A stretch of DNA of 44,861 nt from Microbacteriaceae bacterium (GCA_025463565.1 JAODAT010000084.1:1-44861), one strand, 5' to 3'; shown: positions 7,253-15,652, numbered from the stretch's first letter. Notes: generated by a model from the sequence alone, not told the origin. Made by a program: numbers and translations.

Positions 7253-8671
7253 TCAGGCCAGCGTGAACGACACGGTGTGGCTCGGGATATCAGCACGGGT
7301 CAGCGTCACCCGCACGGCCGTGCCCGCCACGACATCGCCGACGCACTCCGCCGTGACCGCGGGGGCGCTCAGTTGCACCACGCCACCCCCGCCGGTCGGT
7401 CGCACGGAGATGACGACTGCGTCGAAGGTCTCCCCCTCACGCCCTCGAAGCACGGCCGCCTCGACTGCATCGATGGAGCCGTGGTCGAGGCGCGAGGCGA
7501 TCTCGTCGGAGTGCGCCATGATCGCCGGCAGGGTCGGCAGCGCGTCGCGGGCCCACTGCGGAAGCGCGGTTCCGGCGGACAGCGCCTCGCACACCACCAG
7601 GGAGAATCGATCGACGAGACGACGGAGCGGCGCGGTCGTGTGCGTGTACGGCGCTCCTACCGCCGACTGCATCGTGTTGTTCGGCGGGGTGCCGTCGAAG
7701 GCCGCGTAACCGGCACCACGGAACAGCGACCCTGCCGCGTGCACGATCGCCGCCTGCCGCGGGTCGTCACCGGTGAGCGAGCGCAGGAACTCGCCGTACT
7801 CGACGCCCTCCGCCCACGGGAAACCGAGCGCGACGGTCTGCCTGCGGAACCTGGCCATCGTCTCGTCGTCGGGCGCGGGCATCGTGCGAAGGATGCCGAC
7901 GCCTCCGTCGAGCATCATTGTCGCGGCTGCCATGCCGGTCATCAGCGACAGCTCGGCGTTCCAGTTCTCGACCGGAAGCGCCAGTCGGCGGGTCAGCACG
8001 TAGCTGTGCCCGCTTTCGCTCACCTCCTGGTCTGGCCGGTTGAGGCTCGCGCCGCCGCGCGCCTGCTCCAGGGCGATCCGCTTCAGGCCGATCTCTTTCA
8101 GCAGCATCACCGACTCGGTGCCGGTGCCGAGGTCGATCTCCTTCTGTATCTCGTCGTAGGCGGCCTGGCGGGTGCTCTTCACCTTCGCCCTCACCACCGT
8201 GACCGTCGTGATATTCGCATTCGCGTCGAGGTCGAACGCCCAGACGAACGCGCCCCGCACCTGGTTCGGCAGCAGCGATGCCGCCCCCTCGCTCAGCACG
8301 GTCGGGTGCAGCGGGATGCGGCCGTCAGGCGCGTACATCGTCTGACCGCGCTTCCGCGCCTCAGCATCGATGCGGCCGCCCGGAACCACGAAGGCGGGCA
8401 CGTCGGCGATCGCGTACCAGGCCTTGTAGCCGTCGCCGTCCCGCGCGAGATGCAGCGCCTGGTCGAGGTCCGTCGAGCCCTCGGGGTCGACCGTGATGAA
8501 GGGGATGTCCGTCTGGTCGGGAGTCGGCAGCACGACCGCGGTCGCCATCCGCTCCGCCTCCGCCTCGACATCGGCCGGGAACGCGGCGACCAGTTCCAGT
8601 TGTTCGCGGAGCGCAGCAAACGCGTTCGCGAGTTCGCCATCGGATGACGCTGTCGATCTCAGAGGTGACAC
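7253..8671 (-). CDS. RNB-domain ribonuclease (RNase II/R family)
   Basis: This 472-residue protein is a 3'-5' exoribonuclease of the RNB superfamily. The catalytic motif reads VDPEGSTDLDQAL at 61-73, with D62, D68 and D70 at metal positions; the fourth position, Asp in E. coli RNase II, is Gln71 here. I believe DLDQA is common in actinobacterial members, so this is probably not a dead enzyme. Other family marks are YAIADVPAFV, HPTVLSEGAASLLPNQ and TAPLRRLVDRF. It is shorter than RNase II (644 residues): the N-terminal cold-shock domains are missing and only a small S1-like tail remains. The start is GTG at 8671 with TAGGCT 6 nt upstream. It stands alone, divergent from the MpaB gene. Confidence 0.93.
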   Translation of the reverse strand: MSPLRSTASSDGELANAFAALREQLELVAAFPADVEAEAERMATAVVLPTPDQTDIPFITVDPEGSTDLDQALHLARDGDGYKAWYAIADVPAFVVPGGRIDAEARKRGQTMYAPDGRIPLHPTVLSEGAASLLPNQVRGAFVWAFDLDANANITTVTVVRAKVKSTRQAAYDEIQKEIDLGTGTESVMLLKEIGLKRIALEQARGGASLNRPDQEVSESGHSYVLTRRLALPVENWNAELSLMTGMAAATMMLDGGVGILRTMPAPDDETMARFRRQTVALGFPWAEGVEYGEFLRSLTGDDPRQAAIVHAAGSLFRGAGYAAFDGTPPNNTMQSAVGAPYTHTTAPLRRLVDRFSLVVCEALSAGTALPQWARDALPTLPAIMAHSDEIASRLDHGSIDAVEAAVLRGREGETFDAVVISVRPTGGGGVVQLSAPAVTAECVGDVVAGTAVRVTLTRADIPSHTVSFTLA

Positions 8672-8677
8672 GTGCCG

Positions 8678-8683
8678 AGCCTA
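8678..8683 (-). promoter_or_regulatory. Putative leaderless -10 box of the RNB ribonuclease
   Basis: On the minus strand this reads TAGGCT, 6 nt before GTG at 8671, with no Shine-Dalgarno. The box and spacer are nearly identical to those of purN. Confidence 0.45.
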
Positions 8684-8711
8684 GCTCCGACCCTCTCGCT
8701 CCCTGTCACCC

Positions 8712-8769
8712 TCGAAACTGCAAATTCGGCTCCATCCGCGAGCTGTTGGAGCAGATTTTGCGGTTTCGA
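8712..8769. repeat. Long inverted repeat in the rnb-mpaB intergenic region
   Basis: Arms 8712-8733 and 8748-8769 are 22 nt long and complementary at 19 of 22 positions, around a 14-nt loop. It fills most of the 103-nt divergent promoter region, ending 5 nt before the first candidate start of the plus-strand gene. It has no U-tract and differs in sequence from the GGTCTCGA repeats, so it is a second type of palindrome. It may be a mobile REP-like element or a cruciform-forming regulatory site. Confidence 0.7.
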
Positions 8770-8774
8770 AGTGG

Positions 8775-9548
8775 ATGAGATGCATGCCCGACAATAGGAG
8801 CATGGGGCTGGCTGCTATCGGGGATGAAGCGATCCTCCTCGCCGGTGGCGGGAGGGCCATCCTCCTGCAGCTCGCGAACCCGGCCGTCGGTATCGCCGTG
8901 GCCGATCACTCGAACTTCGCGGCCGATCCGCTCCGGCGCCTGCGCAACACCCTCACCTTCGTCTACGCGCTCGTCTACGGCACCGAGGAGCAGAAGCAGC
9001 GGATGACCGCGATGGTGAACGCCGCCCACAAGCCGGTGCGGTCCCCGGCCTACGATGCCGCGGATCCCGGCCTGCAACTCTGGGTCACCGCGACGCTGTA
9101 CGACACCGCGGTGACGATGCACGAACTCGCGTTCGGGCCGATGGCGGACGCCGACAGGGTGTATCGGGAGTACGCGGTCGTCGGAACGGCCCTGCAGATG
9201 CCCGCCGAACTGTGGCCCGCCGATCGCGCAGCGTTCCGCGCGTATTGGAACGCCCAGGTCGAGGGCCTGACCGTCGACGGCCGAGTTCGCGAGGTCTCAC
9301 GGCGCTTGCTACGCCCCGCCACCGGACCGCTCTGGATGCGCGCCGCCATGCCGCTGGTGCGTCTCGTCACCGCCGGACTGCTGCCCGCAGAGCTCCGCGA
9401 CGCGTACGAACTCCCGCTCAACCAGAAACGGTACGACCGGGTGATGCGCGGGGTAGCTCGCGTGTACCCGCACCTGCCGCGCCGGCTGCGCACTTGGCCG
9501 CGGCGGCACTACCTCGACCCGCTTAGGGCAGCTTCTCGATCGGGCTGA
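8775..9548 (+). CDS. MpaB-family oxygenase (DUF2236)
   Basis: The 257-residue protein matches the DUF2236 / MpaB family: AADHSNF-like VADHSNFAADPLRRL near the N-terminus, then HKPVRSPAYDAADPGLQLWVTATLYD, where the His is the likely haem ligand known from the latex-clearing protein group. Family members are haem oxygenases or proteins of unknown substrate; substrate cannot be read here. Candidate starts are ATG 8775, 8784 and 8802, none with a clear ribosome-binding site; the last has AGGAG too close. The 3' end overlaps the end of pcrA by 26 nt on the opposite strand. Confidence 0.8.
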   Translation: MRCMPDNRSMGLAAIGDEAILLAGGGRAILLQLANPAVGIAVADHSNFAADPLRRLRNTLTFVYALVYGTEEQKQRMTAMVNAAHKPVRSPAYDAADPGLQLWVTATLYDTAVTMHELAFGPMADADRVYREYAVVGTALQMPAELWPADRAAFRAYWNAQVEGLTVDGRVREVSRRLLRPATGPLWMRAAMPLVRLVTAGLLPAELRDAYELPLNQKRYDRVMRGVARVYPHLPRRLRTWPRRHYLDPLRAASRSG

Positions 9549-11799
9549 TCTTGATCAGCAGGCGCTTGCGCCCGGCCGTCTCGAACTGCACTTCGGCGAC
9601 CGACTTCGGTCCGACGCCGGTGACCGCAGTGACCTTGCCCACGCCGAAGTCGACGTGCCGGATGCGGTCGCCGGCCGCCAGCGTGAGGTCGCCGTTGTCG
9701 CGCACGGTGCTGGTGACCGCACTCTTCCACTCCGTCTTCGGGCGCGGGGCCGGCGGCAGGGCGTCCCGCCGCGGGGAACCCGAGGTGGGGCGGAAGCCGC
9801 TGCTGGAGGTCGCCGTGCCTGGCGACTGCCGCCACTCGATCAGTTCCGGCGGGATCTCCTGCAGGTAGCGCGATGGCGCAGCCACCGAGACCTCGCCGAA
9901 CTGTGCGCGGGTCATCGCGAGCGACAGGTACAGCTTCTTGCGGGCACGGGTGATGCCGACGTAGAACAGCCGGCGCTCTTCTGCCGGTCCGCCTGGTTCG
10001 CTCGCGGACATCCGGTGCGGCAGAAGGTCCTCCTCGATACCGGCGAGGAATACCGCCTCGTACTCGAGGCCCTTGGCGGTGTGGAGGGTCATCAGCGACA
10101 CGGTGCCGCTGCTGTCGTCGATCTCATCCGCGGCCGCCACCAGGGCGGTGTCGGTGAGGAAGTCGATGAGCGTGCCCTCCGGGTTGTTCTTCTGGTACTC
10201 GCGGGTGACCGCGATGAGCTCTTCGACGTTCTCGGCGCGAGCCTCGTCCTGCGGGTCGCGTGACGCTCGCAGCGCCTCGAGAAAACCGGTCTTCTCGAGA
10301 ACGGCGATAAGGATGTCGGGCACCTTGGCAGTATCCACGGTCAGCGAGATCTCGTCGAGGATGCCGACCAGGCCCTGGATGGCCGCCGTGATCTTGGGGC
10401 CGTAGCCCTGCACATCCGCGTTCCGCAGCGACTCGCGAAGCGTCACCGCGTGGTCGTCGGCCCAGCTCTGCAGGCCGGCCTCTGTCACCCCGCCGATGCC
10501 GCGCTTCGGGGTGTTCATGATGCGGCGGAGCGCCAACGGATCGGCCGGGTTCGCGAGCGCGATGAGGTAGCCGAACGCGTCCTTGATCTCGGCCCGCTCG
10601 TAGAACTTGGTGCCGCCGAGCACCCGGTACGGCAGCGCGGAGCGGATGAAGATCTCCTCCAGCGCACGCGTCTGGGCGTTGGTTCGGTAGAAGACCGCGA
10701 TGTCGCGGTACTCGATGCCCTGCGTGTGCAGCTCGGTGATCTCGTCGGCGATGAACTGCGCCTCATCGTGCTGGCTGTACCCGGTGAAGCCGACGATCTT
10801 GTCGCCGTCGCCGACCACCGTGAACAGGTTCTTATCGATGCGGTCGAAATTGTTGGCGATCACCGCGTTCGCCGCGCTGAGGATGTTCTGCGTCGACCGG
10901 TAGTTCTGCTCGAGCAGGATGACCTTCGCGCCGACATAGTCGCGCTCGAACTCGACGATGTTGCGGATGTCCGCGCCGCGGAACGCATAGATGGACTGGT
11001 CGGAGTCGCCGACGACAGTCAGCGACGCGGGATCCTCATCCGCGATCGGCCGGGTGAACTCGCGGATCAGCGCGTACTGGGCGTGATTGGTGTCCTGGTA
11101 CTCGTCGACCAGAATGTGCCTGAACCTCTTCTGGTACAGCTTCGCCACCTCGGGGAAGGCGCGGAACAGGTAGACGGTCTGGCCGATGAGGTCGTCGAAG
11201 TCGAAGGCGTTCGCGGCCAGCAGGCTGCGGGTGTACTCGCGGAAGATCTCGACGAACACGCGCTCGGTCGGATCATTGAAGTTGGCGCTGCGGGCGTAGG
11301 TCTCCACGTCGCTCAACTCGTTCTTCAGCTTCGAGATGCGACCGGCCGTGCTGCTGACGGTGAAGCCGAAGGTGTCGGCGTCGAGGTCGCGGATGATGCG
11401 CTTGATGAGCGCGCGCGAGTCGGCCGAGTCGTAAATGGTGAAGTTCTTGCCGTAGCCGAAGTGCTCGGCCTCGCGCCGGAGGATGCGCACGCAGGCGGAG
11501 TGGAAGGTCGAGATCCACATTCCCTCCGCGGTCTGCCCGAGCAGCGACTGCACGCGCTCGCGCATCTCGGACGCCGCCTTGTTGGTGAACGTGATCGCCA
11601 GAATCTGCGACGGCCACGCCTCCCGCGACTCGATCAGGCTGGCGATGCGGCGGGTGAGCACGCTGGTCTTGCCCGACCCGGCACCCGCCACGATGAGCAG
11701 GGCGCGCCCGCGATACTCGACAGCCTCGCGCTGTTGCGGGTTGAGGCCCGCAAGCAGGGGCGACTCCTGGGGCGATGCTGAGTCGAGGATGAAGGTCAT
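9523..11799 (-). CDS. pcrA: UvrD/PcrA-type ATP-dependent DNA helicase
   Basis: This 758-residue SF1 3'-5' helicase acts in nucleotide-excision repair and replication-fork maintenance. It shows the Q-motif region LNPQQREAV, Walker A AGAGSGKT (38-45), motif Ia FTNKAASEMRER, motif II VDEYQDT (231-237), motif III GDSDQSIYAFRGA, QNYRST, motif V LMTLHTAKGLEYEAVF and motif VI VGITRARKKLY. A C-terminal Tudor-like tail (DRIRHVDFGVGKV) is typical of PcrA/UvrD1, which binds RNA polymerase. I chose ATG 11799 (MTFILDSASPQES) because the open frame upstream loses all similarity. TAGAAT lies 11 nt before it, compatible with a 4-nt leader. Confidence 0.96.
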   Translation of the reverse strand: MTFILDSASPQESPLLAGLNPQQREAVEYRGRALLIVAGAGSGKTSVLTRRIASLIESREAWPSQILAITFTNKAASEMRERVQSLLGQTAEGMWISTFHSACVRILRREAEHFGYGKNFTIYDSADSRALIKRIIRDLDADTFGFTVSSTAGRISKLKNELSDVETYARSANFNDPTERVFVEIFREYTRSLLAANAFDFDDLIGQTVYLFRAFPEVAKLYQKRFRHILVDEYQDTNHAQYALIREFTRPIADEDPASLTVVGDSDQSIYAFRGADIRNIVEFERDYVGAKVILLEQNYRSTQNILSAANAVIANNFDRIDKNLFTVVGDGDKIVGFTGYSQHDEAQFIADEITELHTQGIEYRDIAVFYRTNAQTRALEEIFIRSALPYRVLGGTKFYERAEIKDAFGYLIALANPADPLALRRIMNTPKRGIGGVTEAGLQSWADDHAVTLRESLRNADVQGYGPKITAAIQGLVGILDEISLTVDTAKVPDILIAVLEKTGFLEALRASRDPQDEARAENVEELIAVTREYQKNNPEGTLIDFLTDTALVAAADEIDDSSGTVSLMTLHTAKGLEYEAVFLAGIEEDLLPHRMSASEPGGPAEERRLFYVGITRARKKLYLSLAMTRAQFGEVSVAAPSRYLQEIPPELIEWRQSPGTATSSSGFRPTSGSPRRDALPPAPRPKTEWKSAVTSTVRDNGDLTLAAGDRIRHVDFGVGKVTAVTGVGPKSVAEVQFETAGRKRLLIKISPIEKLP

Positions 11800-11820
11800 G
11801 GGCTGACCCAATTCTAAAGC

Positions 11821-11857
11821 GCCCCACCGATAGGCGGGGCGGGTCGAGCTTGTCGAG
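11821..11857. repeat. Half copy of the GGTCGAGCTTGTCGAG repeat with adjacent hairpin
   Basis: GCCCCACC (11821-11828) and GGCGGGGC (11833-11840) form a hairpin with one mismatch and a GATA loop. It is followed directly by GGGTCGAGCTTGTCGAG (11841-11857), which matches one arm of the palindromic element in purH; the second arm is missing. This lies upstream of pcrA, downstream of the phosphodiesterase gene. It looks like a decayed repeat. Confidence 0.5.
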
Positions 11858-11921
11858 TGGGCCCACGCGGCGCAGTCCGGACGATTCGGAGAATCGGCAG
11901 GCGGCCACCGTGGGGACTCAC

Positions 11922-12923
11922 CTACGAGATGAGACTGGCCCGCGCCTGGATCGCCAGGTCGGGCTGGTCGGCGAAGACTCCGTCGACACCGGAGCGCATG
12001 ATCGCCGTGAACTCCTGCTTCCACAGGCCGAGCGCCGCGGCATCCACCCCCTTCGTCAATCCTTTTCCGAGAAACTTGTTCTCCGCCCGCAGCGTCCAGA
12101 CGAAGACACTGAGGCCGGCGGCGTGGGCGGCGCTGACGAGCGGGGAGGCCCCGACGGTCTTCGTGTCGGCCGCCTTCGGCAGCACCAGGCGTTTGGCGAG
12201 ACTGATTCCGTCGACCTCGGTCGCGAGCGCCGCCAGGCCCTTCGACGTGAGGTACTCCGAATACTCCAGCGCCGTGGCGCCATGCTCGGCGACCTCGTCG
12301 GGCGGCGAGCCCTTCGAGTCGATGAGGAAGACGAACTTTCCGCCCACCCCCCGCTCGCGTACCCTTAGCAGCAGGCTCAGCTCGAAGCACTCGGTGGTCA
12401 GCCGCGCATCGTCGCTCCAGCCGGCCGTCGCCAGCTCCGCTGCATACAGCTCGTCCAGCGGCAACCCGATGGAGGCGAAATAGGTGGCGTGCTTCACCTC
12501 CGCGACCATGGCCACCCGGCGGGTGGAGTCATCCAGAATCTGGAGGAGATCAACCAGTCGCAGGATGCCGTCCCTGCCGTCCCAGGCCCGGTTGGCTTTT
12601 CGCACCTTCGGGATGCGCTCAACCGCTCGCAGGGTAGACAGCTCCGCCCAGGTGAAATCCTCCGTGAACCAGCCCGACAGCTCCTGGCCATCGACCGTCT
12701 TCGTGATGCGGCGATCGGCGAACTCGGGATGCGATGCGACATCGGTGGTGCCGGAGATCTCGTTCTCATGCCGGATCACCAGGATTCCGTCGCTCGTCGC
12801 CACCAGGTCGGGCTCGATCGCGTCGGCCCCCATGGCGATCGCGAGCAGGTAGGCGGACCGCGTGTGTTCGGGCCGGTAGCCGCAGGCACCGCGGTGCGCG
12901 ATCACGATCGGGATGGTGCTCAC
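11922..12923 (-). CDS. Glycerophosphodiester phosphodiesterase
   Basis: The enzyme hydrolyses glycerophosphodiesters to glycerol-3-phosphate and an alcohol. The 333-residue TIM-barrel protein has the GDPD signature: HRG at 10-12, E19, E37 and D39 in AIEPDLVATSDG, and H52 in IRHEN. No signal peptide is present, so it is cytoplasmic. The start is GTG at 12923 preceded by TACCTT and 7 nt, a possible leaderless start, though the G-run before it could also act as a ribosome-binding site. It is divergent from the zinc-ribbon gene. Its product could feed GlpD, encoded about 8 kb away. Confidence 0.92.
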   Translation of the reverse strand: MSTIPIVIAHRGACGYRPEHTRSAYLLAIAMGADAIEPDLVATSDGILVIRHENEISGTTDVASHPEFADRRITKTVDGQELSGWFTEDFTWAELSTLRAVERIPKVRKANRAWDGRDGILRLVDLLQILDDSTRRVAMVAEVKHATYFASIGLPLDELYAAELATAGWSDDARLTTECFELSLLLRVRERGVGGKFVFLIDSKGSPPDEVAEHGATALEYSEYLTSKGLAALATEVDGISLAKRLVLPKAADTKTVGASPLVSAAHAAGLSVFVWTLRAENKFLGKGLTKGVDAAALGLWKQEFTAIMRSGVDGVFADQPDLAIQARASLIS

Positions 12924-12930
12924 CCCCCCA

Positions 12931-12936
12931 AAGGTA
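12931..12936 (-). promoter_or_regulatory. Putative leaderless -10 box of the phosphodiesterase gene
   Basis: On the minus strand this reads TACCTT, 7 nt before GTG at 12923. The divergent gene at 12993 has the same arrangement in the same 69-nt gap, so two leaderless promoters face away from each other. Confidence 0.4.
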
Positions 12937-12979
12937 GGGGGTACTGGTGAACTTTCGGGAGTCTCTCGGCGATCATTGG

Positions 12980-12985
12980 TAACCT
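12980..12985 (+). promoter_or_regulatory. Putative leaderless -10 box of the zinc-ribbon gene
   Basis: TAACCT followed by 7 nt (TTTAGAC) and ATG. No Shine-Dalgarno is visible upstream of the start. Confidence 0.5.
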
Positions 12986-12992
12986 TTTAGAC

Positions 12993-13460
12993 ATGAACGA
13001 GTGCGAGAACTGCGGGGAGTCCGTTGACTCACGCTGGAAGTTCTGCCTCAACTGCGGGGCCAGAATGCCAGTTCACGCCGTGGTGCCCCCGACGATGCCG
13101 TCCGTTCCCGCACCGGCGCAGCTGCACCAGGCACAGTTCCAGCCCGCGCAGCTCCCACAGCCGCAGCTCCAGGCCCAGCTCCAGGCCGCGCAGCCCTACC
13201 GCGAAGCGCCGAGCTTCCTGGCCGACCGCAGCTACGCGCCCGAACCGGACTACGACACCCGCACCGAGAATCGCAGCACCCCGCAGAACGACTACGAGCG
13301 GGCCATGGATGTGGATGTCGACGAGCAGTCCGCCCGCGGCCACGTGGGCAGACGCAAATTCCGCTTCGACTGGCAGCTGGCACTCGGTGTCGTGCTCGCC
13401 CTCGGCGGAGTCGCGATGATCGTCTACCTGGTCGTCGTTCTCATCGTTCCCCACAACTAG
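12993..13460 (+). CDS. Zinc-ribbon protein with a C-terminal membrane anchor
   Basis: The 155-residue protein starts with a zinc ribbon (CENCGESVDSRWKFCLNCG, two CxxC pairs in the first 30 residues), followed by a Pro/Gln-rich disordered linker at about 35-75, an acidic stretch near 85-110 and one membrane helix at about 130-150. With no signal peptide, the ribbon should face the cytoplasm. Such proteins are common in Actinomycetota and have no assigned role. The next gene starts 4 nt after its stop, so the two are co-transcribed. Confidence 0.85.
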   Translation: MNECENCGESVDSRWKFCLNCGARMPVHAVVPPTMPSVPAPAQLHQAQFQPAQLPQPQLQAQLQAAQPYREAPSFLADRSYAPEPDYDTRTENRSTPQNDYERAMDVDVDEQSARGHVGRRKFRFDWQLALGVVLALGGVAMIVYLVVVLIVPHN

Positions 13461-13464
13461 ACCG

Positions 13465-13956
13465 GTGGGTTCGGAGCCGACCGCGCTGCTTCCGCTCCGC
13501 TGGGGCACGTACCGGCTGCGCTACCCGCTCGCGATCGGCCTCCTCCTGGCCGGCGGACTCGTCGTACAGGCGGTATCCGTCTACGCGGGCTACTTCCTCG
13601 GCGTCGGATTCGCCGCGCACATCGCCGGCTGGCTGGTATTGCCCGCTCGCGGCCCACGCCGGTTGATCGTCGCACTCCCCAGCGCGATCTGCGCGGCCGC
13701 GCCCCTCATCGGATCGCTCGGAACGGTGCTCGTCGCCGTCTGCCTGCTGTGCTGGCTGTGGACCCGGCAGCGGCCACTTATCAGCTACCCGGTGTTGCTG
13801 CTCCCCATCGTCAGCGGAACCGTGCTCGCTCAGCTCTACCCGCAGTACGGGGACGGGGGGATCGTCGTGAGCGTCACCCTCGCGGTGCTGATCGGATCCG
13901 CCTGGCTGGCCAGTTGGATCGCACACGCAAGGCGCACATCCAGCGCAAACCACTAG
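13465..13956 (+). CDS. Small multi-pass membrane protein of unknown function
   Basis: No family recognised. The 163 residues contain about five hydrophobic segments and the tail SWIAHARRTSSANH. The GTG start at 13465 lies 4 nt after the zinc-ribbon stop, which suggests translational coupling. The stop codon TAG forms part of the TAGATT box of the following gene. Confidence 0.72.
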   Translation: MGSEPTALLPLRWGTYRLRYPLAIGLLLAGGLVVQAVSVYAGYFLGVGFAAHIAGWLVLPARGPRRLIVALPSAICAAAPLIGSLGTVLVAVCLLCWLWTRQRPLISYPVLLLPIVSGTVLAQLYPQYGDGGIVVSVTLAVLIGSAWLASWIAHARRTSSANH

Positions 13957-13959
13957 ATT
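13954..13959 (+). promoter_or_regulatory. Putative leaderless -10 box of the Bax-inhibitor gene
   Basis: TAGATT followed by 6 nt (TACCGC) and ATG at 13966. The box overlaps the stop codon of the upstream gene. No Shine-Dalgarno is present. Confidence 0.5.
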
Positions 13960-13965
13960 TACCGC

Positions 13966-14799
13966 ATGGCAAACTCCAACCCCGCGTTCAACCGCTCCCC
14001 CGCGTTCTCCGACCGCGCCGCAGTTGCCGGCAAATTCCCGAATGCCGCGCCCGCCGCGACCGCCGACATGACGGCGCAGCAGCTCACCGAGCTGTACAGC
14101 CAGCCCTCCGCCACCCCCGACGAGACCGGCCGGATGACGTACGAAGACACGATGGTCAAAATCATCCTGTGCTTCGGCATTCTCATCGTCGCCGCCGTCG
14201 TCGGCTGGTTCGTGCCGTTCCTCTGGATCCCGGCCGCCATCCTCGGCACCGTCTTCGCCCTGATCAACATCTTCAAAAAGAAAGTCAGCCCGGCGCTCGT
14301 CGTGCTGTACGCCATCTTCGAAGGCGTATTCGTCGGCGGTATCACCGCATTCTTCGAAAGCCAGTGGCCGGGAATCGCACTCCAGGCCATCATCGGCACG
14401 GCCGCCGTCATCGGCGTCACCTTCGCCCTCTTCGCCAGCGGCAAAGTACGCGCCTCCGCCCGGGCCACCAAAGTGTTCCTCATCGCCATCACCGGCTACG
14501 TCGTGTACTCGATCGTCAACGTGATCCTCATGGTCACCGGCGTCACCAAAGGCGCGTTCGGACTCGACAGCGTCGACATCCACCTGTTCGGGCTCAGCAT
14601 CCCGCTCGGCGTCATCATCGGCGTGCTCGTGGTGCTGCTCGGCGCATACTCGCTCGTACTCGACTTCGACTCCATCAAAACCGGGGTCACGCGGGGGGCA
14701 CCGCGGTCGTACGCGTGGACTGCGGCGTTCGGGCTGATGGTGACCGTGGTGTGGCTGTACTTGCAGATCCTTCGGATTCTGGCTCTTTCCCGTCGGTAG
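13966..14799 (+). CDS. Bax inhibitor-1 / YccA family membrane protein
   Basis: The 277-residue protein has a polar N-terminal region of about 60 residues and then seven hydrophobic segments. The run YAIFEGVFVGGITAFFE, the TFALFASGKVR turn and the SLVLDFDSI segment with its conserved Asp residues are marks of the Bax1-I family. Bacterial members such as YetJ are pH-sensitive calcium leak channels; the role in actinobacteria is not established. Its transcription probably ends at the strong terminator about 75 nt downstream. Confidence 0.9.
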   Translation: MANSNPAFNRSPAFSDRAAVAGKFPNAAPAATADMTAQQLTELYSQPSATPDETGRMTYEDTMVKIILCFGILIVAAVVGWFVPFLWIPAAILGTVFALINIFKKKVSPALVVLYAIFEGVFVGGITAFFESQWPGIALQAIIGTAAVIGVTFALFASGKVRASARATKVFLIAITGYVVYSIVNVILMVTGVTKGAFGLDSVDIHLFGLSIPLGVIIGVLVVLLGAYSLVLDFDSIKTGVTRGAPRSYAWTAAFGLMVTVVWLYLQILRILALSRR

Positions 14800-14834
14800 C
14801 TCTCTTTCTCGTCGGGTAGCTCGGTAGCTCGGGA

Positions 14835-14950
14835 CTCTGTGGGCGCGGACGCCTACCGCCCAGCTCAGACAATGAGAAAAGCCGTCGGCCCCTTCGGGGG
14901 CGGCGGCTTTTCTCATAACTCGCAAGCGGCAGACATCCGCGCCCACAGAG
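14835..14950. repeat. 15-bp inverted repeat enclosing the terminator
   Basis: CTCTGTGGGCGCGGA (14835-14849) and its exact reverse complement (14936-14950) flank the terminator at 14872-14916, giving a 116-nt nested stem. AGACATCCGCGCC at the right arm is repeated directly at 14965-14977. The 276 nt between the Bax-inhibitor gene and the next gene hold these repeats, the terminator and nothing else I can name. Confidence 0.7.
14872..14916. terminator. Strong bidirectional rho-independent terminator
   Basis: A stem of about 20 bp (ATGAGAAAAGCCG...CGGCTTTTCTCAT) is capped by CCCC-TTCG-GGGG, a UUCG tetraloop, with one G bulge and one G-U pair. A-runs on one side and T-runs on the other allow it to terminate both the Bax-inhibitor transcript (plus) and the small membrane gene (minus). 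Confidence 0.9.
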
Positions 14951-15075
14951 CGGGTTCGTACGAGAGACATCCGCGCCGCCCCGGCTCGTCTACGACGAGC
15001 GGGACACACTCAGGTCATCCCCACAGGTCGGTCACCATCTGCCCGACTTGTTGGGGGAAGGTAGTGAGGCGTTCG

Positions 15076-15537
15076 TTAGTACTCGGGGTCTGGAGCGTCC
15101 AGGGCCGCGATTGCGCGGCGGCCTCGTGCGTACGCGAAAGTGAAGATGACGATCGTGACGATCGCCGCTGCTATCAGGCAGAAGCCGAAGATCTGGAACG
15201 GACCCTGTACCGTCACGGCCAGGATGATGCCGACGATTCCTATCAACGCGAAGCCGATCATCCAGCCGAGCGTATACATGCGCAGGCGGCGCAGACGCCA
15301 GGCCGAATTCTTCACGGGTGGCCGGCGCGGGCCCGTTCCCCGGTTTTCGAGGGCGGTGCGGCGGGCGATGACGATGATCATCGACAGGCGTGCGGCAAGA
15401 CCGAGCACCGCAATGATAAGGAAGACAATTCCGGTGCGATCACCATGGACGAGTTCGACCACGGCGTAGACGCCGAGGGCGGTGAGGCCGACCAGGATGA
15501 TGACGGTCGACCAGGTACTGGTTACTAAGCGCTGCAC
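15076..15537 (-). CDS. Small membrane protein of unknown function
   Basis: The protein of about 153 residues has four hydrophobic segments with a basic loop in the middle (ARRTALENRG...PVKNSAWRLRRLR) and a short acidic tail DAPDPEY. I know no family. I take GTG 15537 as the start because TAGGTT lies 6 nt upstream; GTG 15543 in the same frame would add two residues. GGTAGG at 8 nt could also serve as a ribosome-binding site. It stands alone between a bidirectional terminator and the structured region before guaA. Confidence 0.7.
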   Translation of the reverse strand: MQRLVTSTWSTVIILVGLTALGVYAVVELVHGDRTGIVFLIIAVLGLAARLSMIIVIARRTALENRGTGPRRPPVKNSAWRLRRLRMYTLGWMIGFALIGIVGIILAVTVQGPFQIFGFCLIAAAIVTIVIFTFAYARGRRAIAALDAPDPEY

Positions 15538-15543
15538 CCGCAC

Positions 15544-15549
15544 AACCTA
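15544..15549 (-). promoter_or_regulatory. Putative leaderless -10 box of the 15537 gene
   Basis: On the minus strand this reads TAGGTT, 6 nt before GTG at 15537. Confidence 0.4.
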
Positions 15550-15616
15550 CCGCAACGCCCCGCCGAACTCCCGACGCCCCCGCCCGCCCGTCGCCCCACC
15601 GAAACATGAGGTGCGC

Positions 15617-15646
15617 TTGAACCTGCGGTAAGGGCGGTTTTAGAAT
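15617..15646 (+). promoter_or_regulatory. Candidate sigma-70 promoter in the gene-free region
   Basis: TTGAAC (15617-15622), an 18-nt spacer and TAGAAT (15641-15646) resemble a housekeeping promoter reading to the right; transcription would start near 15653, just at the base of the folded region. No credible protein-coding gene follows on the plus strand. Confidence 0.5.
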
Positions 15647-15652
15647 GAAAGT

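Noticed and set aside
8458..8490. Loss of a catalytic Asp in the RNB ribonuclease
   Set aside because: DLDQA in place of DxDD is, to my knowledge, the normal form in actinobacterial members, so it is not evidence for inactivity.
13441..15009. 522-codon minus-strand open frame
   Set aside because: Runs antisense through the small membrane gene and the Bax-inhibitor gene and even across the terminator; no similarity.
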